From the NCBI GenBank assembly GCA_030616835.1, contig JAUWWP010000060.1, positions 1 through 10,236 on the forward strand: a stretch of 10,236 bases of DNA, given 5' to 3'. Source of the stretch: Deltaproteobacteria bacterium (GTDB taxonomy: Bacteria > Desulfobacterota > G020345765). The notes below the pieces were generated by a model. The model was given only the letters and a program-made list of their open reading frames with translations. It made no database searches and was not told the origin of the DNA. Both the position numbers and the translations under genes were made by a program. The number at the start of each line of letters is the position of its first letter. Positions within the stretch are counted from its first letter, which is position 1. This document shows, in pieces, positions 4,779 to 10,236 of the stretch.

Positions 4779-6719
4779 TTGAGACCATTTTATAAAAGTC
4801 TGGCCCTGTGGTTGATGATAACTCTGAGCGTTGTCTTTTTATTCCAGATGTTCAGCAAGCCAGTTGTCAGGCAAGAGAAGATCAAATTCAGCGAGTTTGT
4901 GGATCTGGTTAACCGGGAACTGGTGAGGGAGGTTATTATTAGGGGAAGGGAGATTCAGGGAGCGCTAATTGAAGGAGCCGAGGGGAGTCATTTCCCTGAG
5001 AGTGTGGGGCTGGTCGAGAAAATTTATGATAATGAAGGTAAATTCAGAACCTACCTACCTGATGATCCTGACTTGATTAGAAATCTTCGCGAAAAAGGAG
5101 TGGAGATTACCGCGGTGCCCGAGGAAAGGGACCCGGTGTGGAAGGGTCTGTTAGTGTCCGGGTTGCCGATGATTCTTTTGATAGGAGTCTGGATCTATTT
5201 TATGCGCCAGATGCAATCCGGAGGAGGCAAGGCATTGTCCTTCGGGAGAAGCCGGGCCCGGCTGCTTACCGAGAATCAGCATAAGGTAACCTTTAAGGAT
5301 GTAGCCGGAATCGATGAAGCCAAGGCGGAACTGGAAGAGATCATCGAATTTTTAAAGGATCCCAAAAAGTTCACTTCCTTGGGGGGTAGGATTCCTAAAG
5401 GAGTTCTCTTAGTTGGTGCCCCGGGAACCGGGAAGACCCTTCTGGCCCGGGCAATTGCCGGAGAGGCTGATGTAGCTTTTTTTAGCATCAGCGGCTCCGA
5501 TTTTGTGGAGATGTTTGTCGGAGTGGGAGCATCCCGGGTCCGTGACCTGTTTACCCAGGGCAAGAAGAATGCTCCCTGCATCGTCTTCATTGATGAGATC
5601 GATGCGGTGGGTAGACACCGGGGGGCGGGACTGGGCGGAGGTCACGATGAAAGAGAGCAGACCCTAAATCAATTACTGGTAGAGATGGACGGCTTTGAGT
5701 CCAATGAAGGAGTGATCTTGATCTCGGCTACTAATCGCCCTGATGTTCTTGATCCCGCTTTACTCCGTCCGGGAAGGTTCGATCGGCGGGTGGTTGTACC
5801 CCTACCGGATATTAAAGGAAGGGAGGAGATTCTTAAAGTTCACACCAGGAATACCCCGATAGGGAAGGATGTGAATCTGGAGGTGCTGGCCCGGGGGACA
5901 CCGGGATTCACCGGAGCTGATATCGAAAATATGGTAAATGAGGCTGCTCTTCTGGCTGCCCGGAAGGAAAAGGCCGTGGTGGAGATGGAGGATTTTGAGC
6001 TCTCCAAGGATAAGGTTCTGATGGGGGTTGAAAGGAAGAGCATGATTATCAGCGAGGAAGAAAAGCGGAGCACTGCTTATCATGAAGCCGGACATGCTTT
6101 GGTGGCCAAGCTGATCCCGGGAACCGATCCCATTCATAAAGTTACCATTATCCCCCGGGGTATGTCTCTGGGAGTGACCCAGCAACTTCCCATTGATGAA
6201 AAACATACCTATCCTGAAGAATATCTGCTCAATAAAATTGCTACCATCCTGGGGGGAAGAGCGGCCGAGGAGATTGTGCTTGGCCAATTAACTACTGGTG
6301 CCAGCGATGATTTAGAGAAGGCAACGGATATTGCGCGTAAGATGGTCTGTGAATGGGGAATGAGCGAGAAAATGGGCCCGGTAACCTTCGGGAAAAAGGA
6401 GGAGCAGATCTTTCTGGGCAGAGATTTTACTCAGCATCAGGATTACAGCGAGGCAACCGCAATGGAGATTGATCGGGAGGTGAAGAGGATCGTAATGGAG
6501 AATTATGACCGGGCCAAATCTCTTCTCCAGAATAAACTGGAAACCCTCGACAAATTTGCCAAGATCCTTCTGGAAAAGGAGGTTCTCGATGGCGCCGAGA
6601 TAGATATGATTATTAAGAGAGGAAAATTAATCAAGAAAAGGCCAAAACTGAGAGAAAAAAAGGAGGAAAGAGAGAGCCCCCAGAAAGAGAAATTAAAAGA
6701 AGTTGAGGTACTGAGTTGA
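4779..6719 (+). CDS. ftsH: ATP-dependent zinc metalloprotease FtsH
   Basis: A 646-residue membrane-bound AAA+ protease, usual length, which forms hexamers that extract and degrade membrane and unstable cytosolic proteins. Two membrane segments (about 8-24 and 121-142) enclose the outside domain. The AAA+ module has Walker A GAPGTGKT (213-220), Walker B IVFIDEID (268-275), pore loop MFVGVG (245-250) and the second region of homology with arginine fingers (SATNRPDVLDPALLRPGRFD, 316-335). The protease has the zinc motif HEAGH (435-439) and a third acidic ligand in TTGASDDLEKAT (D510/D511). The tail after 612 is highly charged. The start is TTG with AAAAGGGG seven bases upstream; the N-terminus MRPFYKSLALWLMITLSVV fits the family. 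The stop overlaps the start of folP by four bases. All active-site residues are present. Confidence 0.98.
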   Translation: MRPFYKSLALWLMITLSVVFLFQMFSKPVVRQEKIKFSEFVDLVNRELVREVIIRGREIQGALIEGAEGSHFPESVGLVEKIYDNEGKFRTYLPDDPDLIRNLREKGVEITAVPEERDPVWKGLLVSGLPMILLIGVWIYFMRQMQSGGGKALSFGRSRARLLTENQHKVTFKDVAGIDEAKAELEEIIEFLKDPKKFTSLGGRIPKGVLLVGAPGTGKTLLARAIAGEADVAFFSISGSDFVEMFVGVGASRVRDLFTQGKKNAPCIVFIDEIDAVGRHRGAGLGGGHDEREQTLNQLLVEMDGFESNEGVILISATNRPDVLDPALLRPGRFDRRVVVPLPDIKGREEILKVHTRNTPIGKDVNLEVLARGTPGFTGADIENMVNEAALLAARKEKAVVEMEDFELSKDKVLMGVERKSMIISEEEKRSTAYHEAGHALVAKLIPGTDPIHKVTIIPRGMSLGVTQQLPIDEKHTYPEEYLLNKIATILGGRAAEEIVLGQLTTGASDDLEKATDIARKMVCEWGMSEKMGPVTFGKKEEQIFLGRDFTQHQDYSEATAMEIDREVKRIVMENYDRAKSLLQNKLETLDKFAKILLEKEVLDGAEIDMIIKRGKLIKKRPKLREKKEERESPQKEKLKEVEVLS

Positions 6720-7924
6720 GCCATAACCTCAGGATTCTTCATATCACCTCGCCCCAAGATGCCTGCCGGGAGCTAATCACCATCGGTGCTGACCCCAGAG
6801 GGGTTCAGCGAATGTCCTCCAAGATGCAGCAGCTTAACCTTAAGCTCGAGAAAGTAAGTGCTCCCGCCGCTAATATTCTCAAGCAGCAGATGCTTTCCCT
6901 GGGCGGAGATGCTGCCGTAGCCCGGGGGGTCATTAACTTCAGCCAAACCTCATCAGATCTTAGTCTGATGGGAAGCATAAAGCAGCTCTCCTTGCTTCCG
7001 GCAAAACTTACCTCCCAACCCTTCGGCCTTAAGCAGATCGGGAGGGAGATAAAGGGGGTACTTGCCGAGATTGATCATCCCGATTTTTGCCTCGAACTGC
7101 GTAGCCGCACTCTGTCTCTGGGAGAAAGAACCCATATTATGGGGGTGGTGAATGTCACCCCCGACTCCTTCTCCGATGGAGGCCAGTATCTCGATCCCCA
7201 GAAGGCAATAAAACGGACCTGGGAGATGGCTGAGGAAGGGGCCGATATCATTGATATTGGAGGAGAATCCTCACGTCCGGGCTCTGATCCCGTCGGGTTG
7301 GATGAGGAACTGAAGAGGGTTATGCCGGTAATCGAGGAGATTGCACCAAAGATAGGTGTTCCCCTCTCCATTGATACCTATAAATCCGAGGTGGCCCGCC
7401 GGGCCCTGGATGGTGGGGCCGAGATCATTAATGACATCAGCGCGCTTAACTTTGATCCTCAGATGACAGAGCTGATTGCTCGGAGGGATGCTCCGGTGAT
7501 TCTGATGCATATGCGCGGCACCCCTAAGGATATGCAGAAGGATCTTCACTATCACTCACTTATCTCGGAGGTCCTGGCCTATCTGCGAGAAAGTATTACC
7601 CGGGCGGAGGTCGCCGGGGTTAATTCCAAAAAGATCATCATCGATCCGGGAATCGGTTTTGGTAAATCAGCGGAGGATAGTCTCCGAATAATCAGGAACC
7701 TCTCGGAGTTTAAGGTTCTGGGTAAACCAATCCTCCTGGGTACCTCTCGAAAATCCTTTATCGGTAAGATCCTTAATGCCGAGGTGGAGGAAAGGCTTGG
7801 AGGCGGGATCGCCTCGGCAGTAGCAGGGATCATCAGTGGCGCGAATATCGTAAGGGTTCATGAGGTAAAGGAGGCCAAAAAAGCAGTTCTGCTAACCGAT
7901 GCAATCAGATTCGCTGATAGGTAG
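6716..7924 (+). CDS. folP: Dihydropteroate synthase with N-terminal extension
   Basis: 402 residues, about 130 longer than a minimal enzyme (about 270). The C-terminal TIM-barrel condenses 6-hydroxymethyl-dihydropterin diphosphate with p-aminobenzoate in folate synthesis. Visible motifs are NVTPDSFSDGG (146-156), GGESSRPG (182-189), SIDTYK (218-223), MHMRGTP (264-270), DPGIGFGK (310-317), SRKSFIG (344-350) and RVHEV (380-384). The extension (1-135) contains AANILKQQMLSLGGDAAVAR (51-70) and QPFGL (101-105). I recall similar extensions in some anaerobe enzymes, with no assigned function. The start is TTG inside the overlap TTGA with the ftsH stop; GAGGT lies about seven bases upstream, so translation is probably coupled. 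The extended frame is well conserved-looking, so a later start is unlikely. cdaA follows after 20 bases. Confidence 0.95.
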   Translation: MSHNLRILHITSPQDACRELITIGADPRGVQRMSSKMQQLNLKLEKVSAPAANILKQQMLSLGGDAAVARGVINFSQTSSDLSLMGSIKQLSLLPAKLTSQPFGLKQIGREIKGVLAEIDHPDFCLELRSRTLSLGERTHIMGVVNVTPDSFSDGGQYLDPQKAIKRTWEMAEEGADIIDIGGESSRPGSDPVGLDEELKRVMPVIEEIAPKIGVPLSIDTYKSEVARRALDGGAEIINDISALNFDPQMTELIARRDAPVILMHMRGTPKDMQKDLHYHSLISEVLAYLRESITRAEVAGVNSKKIIIDPGIGFGKSAEDSLRIIRNLSEFKVLGKPILLGTSRKSFIGKILNAEVEERLGGGIASAVAGIISGANIVRVHEVKEAKKAVLLTDAIRFADR

Positions 7925-7944
7925 CTGGTAGCAGATGGGTAGAG

Positions 7945-8712
7945 ATGACAGAGTATTTCTCAGGCTTTGGCTGGAAAGATGTAATTGATATTCTCATTGT
8001 TGCCTGGATCATCTATCGGGTAATCCTGCTGGTCAAGGGAACCAGAGCTGCCCAGATGTTGCTCGGCCTGGGCTTTATTATTTTAGTCTATTTTTTCTCC
8101 CAAAAGTTAGGTTTCTTTACCCTTCGCTGGATCCTGAGTTATTTCCTGGCCCCCATCGTCCTGATAATCATTATCTTGTTTCAAAATGATATTAGAAGAG
8201 CTTTGACCCAGGTGGGGAGAACTTCCTTTTTTTCTTATCCCGGCTTCTTAGGGGAAGCCCCGATTCTCGAGGAGGTAGTAAGGGCCTCGGTATCCCTGGC
8301 TAATAGAAAGATCGGAGCGCTCATCGTTTGGGAGAGAAGAACCGGCTTAGATGATTACATCGAGGGAGGAACGACCATTGATGCTAAGGTAACCAGGGAG
8401 ATCTTAACCAGCGTTTTTCTTCCTACCTCTTCCATTCATGATGGGGCAATGATTATTCAGAAAGGAAGAATAACTACTGCTGGATGCATTCTTCCCTTAA
8501 CCATAAATCCAGACCACAGCAAAGAATTAGGGACCAGGCATCGGGCTGCGCTTGGACTTACTGAGGATACTGATGCGGTGGTTATTATTATCTCGGAAGA
8601 GCAAGGAACTATCTCCCTGGCAATTGGTGGGAAACTCACCAGGGAGCTTGATGGTCCCACCCTCCGTCAAACCTTACAAGGTTTGCTGGGGCCGAAAAAG
8701 AGAGAAAGATAA
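7945..8712 (+). CDS. cdaA: Membrane-bound diadenylate cyclase CdaA
   Basis: 255 residues. It makes c-di-AMP from two ATP, a messenger that controls potassium and osmolyte transport and cell-wall homeostasis. Three hydrophobic segments at about 13-30, 37-52 and 61-80 anchor it. The DAC (DisA_N) domain follows from about 100: GALIVWE (124-130), the catalytic DGA (166-168, in SIHDGAMII) and GTRHRAALG (196-204) with RHR. All signature residues are intact. The start ATG has only a weak site before it (GGGTAGAG), 20 bases after the folP stop. The stop codon abuts the ATG of cdaR (TAAATG). The CdaA-CdaR pairing is the standard arrangement of the CdaA class. It is slightly shorter than the Bacillus protein (about 273) at the C-terminus. 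Confidence 0.96.
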   Translation: MTEYFSGFGWKDVIDILIVAWIIYRVILLVKGTRAAQMLLGLGFIILVYFFSQKLGFFTLRWILSYFLAPIVLIIIILFQNDIRRALTQVGRTSFFSYPGFLGEAPILEEVVRASVSLANRKIGALIVWERRTGLDDYIEGGTTIDAKVTREILTSVFLPTSSIHDGAMIIQKGRITTAGCILPLTINPDHSKELGTRHRAALGLTEDTDAVVIIISEEQGTISLAIGGKLTRELDGPTLRQTLQGLLGPKKRER

Positions 8713-9630
8713 ATGAGGTTAAGCCTTAAAAAGACTTTTCTCCAGAATATCCCTCTTAAGATCCTGTCCTTAGCTTTGGCGGTTATTATGTGGTACCTCT
8801 TAATGGGAGAGGAAAAAGCAGATATGGGGATCAGAGTTCCCTTGAACTTATCCAACCTTCCACCTTCCACCATAATTACCAATGAGGTAGTGGATGAGAT
8901 CAATGTCAGGGTCAGCGGAACGCAAAACCTCCTTCGGGGGCTTCCTAAAATGAATACCAGCATTAGCTTCGACCTTTCCGAGTTAAAGATTGGTAGTTCC
9001 GAATTCCAGATATTTCCCGAGATGATTCATCTATCCCGAGGGCTTAAGACCATTGGGATCAGCCCTTCCATATTCACCATTGAATTAGAGCCAACTATCG
9101 AGAGAACTCTACTGGTAGAAGTTATCATCCTCGGTGAGCCGGCTAAAGGGTATAAGGTTTCGGACATCAAGGCAGTTCCCGCAAAGGTTAAATTGGAGGG
9201 GGCTAAGAGCGAGTTGAAAGGCCTGAATAGAGTATCCACGGTGGCCGTGGATATTTCCGGGATGAAGGATGCTCTGGAAAGGGAGGTTCCCCTGAATCTC
9301 TCCTCGCTTCACTTAAGCAAGGTCGAAAGCAGCGTGGTGAAGGTTAAAATTGATATTGTCGAAAGATTTATCAAGAAAGAGTTATCAAAAAATCCGGTTG
9401 AGGTTCTTAATATTCATCGCCGCTATAAGCTAAAGCCGAAGACCATTGATTTGACCATTATGGGTCCGGAGAACGTCCTGGAGAATTTCCCGATGGATGA
9501 ACTCCGGGTCTATATCGATCTGGAGGGATTAGGGCCCGGCAAATACCGGCGCCGAGCCACCATTAAGATTCCAGAAAGGGTTTCCCTGCTTAATTGCAAG
9601 CCGTCCTGGTTTGAGATTAGGATCTATTAA
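8713..9630 (+). CDS. cdaR: CdaA regulatory protein CdaR (YbbR-domain protein)
   Basis: 305 residues. One N-terminal membrane anchor (about 13-31, IPLKILSLALAVIMWYLL) follows a short basic cytoplasmic start (RLSLKKTF). The rest lies outside the membrane and consists of about three YbbR-type beta-rich repeats of some 85 residues (about 38-126, 130-215, 220-304), with recurring VPLNLSNLP/VPLNLSSLH and VRVSGTQNLL/VKLEGAKSEL/LTIMGPENVL stretches. In Firmicutes CdaR binds CdaA through the membrane and tunes c-di-AMP synthesis. The start follows the cdaA stop without a gap; the ribosome binding site is only purine-rich (AAAGAGAG), so coupling is likely. Bacillus CdaR has four YbbR units, so this is a shorter version. 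glmM, the usual next gene in many genomes, is not found; a family 1 repeat begins 26 bases after the stop. Confidence 0.92.
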   Translation: MRLSLKKTFLQNIPLKILSLALAVIMWYLLMGEEKADMGIRVPLNLSNLPPSTIITNEVVDEINVRVSGTQNLLRGLPKMNTSISFDLSELKIGSSEFQIFPEMIHLSRGLKTIGISPSIFTIELEPTIERTLLVEVIILGEPAKGYKVSDIKAVPAKVKLEGAKSELKGLNRVSTVAVDISGMKDALEREVPLNLSSLHLSKVESSVVKVKIDIVERFIKKELSKNPVEVLNIHRRYKLKPKTIDLTIMGPENVLENFPMDELRVYIDLEGLGPGKYRRRATIKIPERVSLLNCKPSWFEIRIY

Positions 9631-9655
9631 CTTGAGTCTCTTCATAACTGGCTTA

Positions 9656-9831
9656 TCACGAATTGTCCCGCTACAGGATTAAATCCAAATGTAAAAAAGA
9701 ATAAATCCAAATAACAAAATCCAAATGTCAAATAAATGACAAATGACTAAATGTCAAAAGATTTTTTTCTTTAATTTTGTCATTTGAACTTTGGGCTTTG
9801 ACATTTGACATTATAGTCCTATATTCCTTTA
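9656..9831. repeat. Dispersed AT-rich hairpin repeat, family 1, copy 2 (MITE-like)
   Basis: This lies in the gap between the convergent cdaR and kinase genes. It matches copy 1 at TCACGAATTGT (9656-9666), ATTAAATCCAAAT (9678-9690), TTTTGTCATTTGAACTTTGG (9775-9794), ATTTGACATTATA (9803-9815) and TCCTATATTCC (9817-9827), but is about 125 bases shorter, mainly in the middle. The arms (CAAATGTCAAAT... and ...ATTTGACATTATA) can pair around a T-rich centre near 9760-9771. It ends a few bases before the kinase stop codon at 9838. Being between two converging genes, it could act as a two-way transcription stop; that is inference. Confidence 0.75.
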
Positions 9832-9837
9832 AGAGCC

Positions 9838-10236
9838 TCATAGCTTGTATCCAAACTTCCGGAGCATCTTTTTCCTTTCCGCCTTGTCCTTTTCTGCCTC
9901 TACTCCTTTAGGGGATGAGCCATCAATGACTCCCAGAATTCCCCGGCCGAGCCCGGTCTCAGCCACGATAACCTCCACGGGATTGGCGGTGGCACAGAAG
10001 ATGCTGCAAACCTCCGGGCATAGCTTGAGGGAATTGAGCACATTGATCGGAAAAGCCTCTTTCATCACGATCACAAAGCTATGGCCGGCCCCCACTTTCA
10101 AGGCATTGGCCTCGGCTGCCTTTTTCATGTCCTCATCATTTCCCTCAACCCTGATCAGGCACGGCGCGGATGCCTAGAAGAAGGCGACTCCAAACTTTGC
10201 CCCGGGCGTCGCCCCTGCCATTATCTCATAAAGATC
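9838..10236 (-). pseudogene. Adenosine-specific kinase family gene (PF04008-like) with in-frame TAG; 5' end outside window
   Basis: Read from the window edge on the minus strand, 133 codons continue in one frame: DLYEIMAGATPGAKFGVAFF, then TAG (10176-10174), then ASAPCLIRVEGNDEDMKKAA through AGHSFVIV, EAFPINVLNSLK, IFCATANPVEVIVAETGLG and RGILGVIDGSSPKGVE to LRKFGYKL and TGA. The family, about 160 residues and often annotated adenosine-specific kinase in archaea and some bacteria, is recognised from the NVLN, FCATANPV and GRGILGVIDG stretches. Around the stop I recall the family reading AFCEASG, so TTC-TAG here replaces Cys-Glu (TGC-GAG): two G-to-T changes three bases apart, with no frameshift. 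It may be a nonsense pseudogene, a sequence error, or less likely recoding. An ATG at 10128 could start a 96-residue remnant lacking the N-terminal third. Confidence 0.8.

Noticed and set aside
10174..10176. Pyrrolysine at the TAG codon of the kinase-family gene
   Set aside because: The position appears to be Glu in the family and not a known pyrrolysine site; a nonsense change or sequence error is simpler.
9845..10177. Plus-strand 110-codon open frame opposite the kinase-family gene
   Set aside because: It is the antisense shadow of the minus-strand frame, which has clear family motifs.

Overview
The window reads as a chromosomal segment of an uncultured bacterium. Its core genes (tilS, ftsH, folP, cdaA, cdaR, an elongator-type tRNA-Met) are bacterial. 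Paired acyl-CoA dehydrogenases, a V4R/DUF2378-like protein and an adenosine-specific-kinase-family gene are a mix I associate with Desulfobacterota-like or neighbouring candidate-phylum anaerobes. That placement is inference; no phylogenetic marker is decisive here.

Left part (1-3003), accessory. Two acyl-CoA dehydrogenase genes lie on the minus strand: one partial at the window edge (1-203) and one complete (579-1745). A small AT-rich gene for a V4R/DUF2378-like protein (2052-2624, minus) follows. The gaps hold three dispersed, hairpin-forming non-coding repeats: copy 1 of family 1 at about 246-546, and two same-orientation copies of family 2 at about 1865-2048 and 2832-3003, which bracket the V4R-like gene.

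Middle and right (3014-9630), conserved core. A tRNA-Met(CAT) has its own promoter and an intrinsic terminator. A good sigma70-like promoter (3184-3212) then leads into a tight plus-strand cluster: tilS, ftsH, folP, cdaA, cdaR. ftsH/folP overlap by 4 bases, and cdaA/cdaR abut (TAAATG). The cluster links tRNA-Ile2 decoding, membrane proteolysis, folate synthesis and c-di-AMP signalling. The first three genes start with GTG, TTG and TTG. glmM, which in many bacteria follows cdaR, is absent; the cluster runs into a second family 1 copy (about 9656-9831).

Right edge (9838-10236). A convergent minus-strand gene of the adenosine-specific kinase family (PF04008-like) carries an in-frame TAG at 10174-10176 with recognisable homology on both sides, so it is broken, misread or recoded.

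No CRISPR array, phage module or transposase gene is visible. I see no clearly new multi-gene system. The most interesting signals are the two repeat families and how they sit around promoters and gene ends, the interrupted kinase gene, the N-terminally extended dihydropteroate synthase, and the unusual acyl-CoA dehydrogenase pair.
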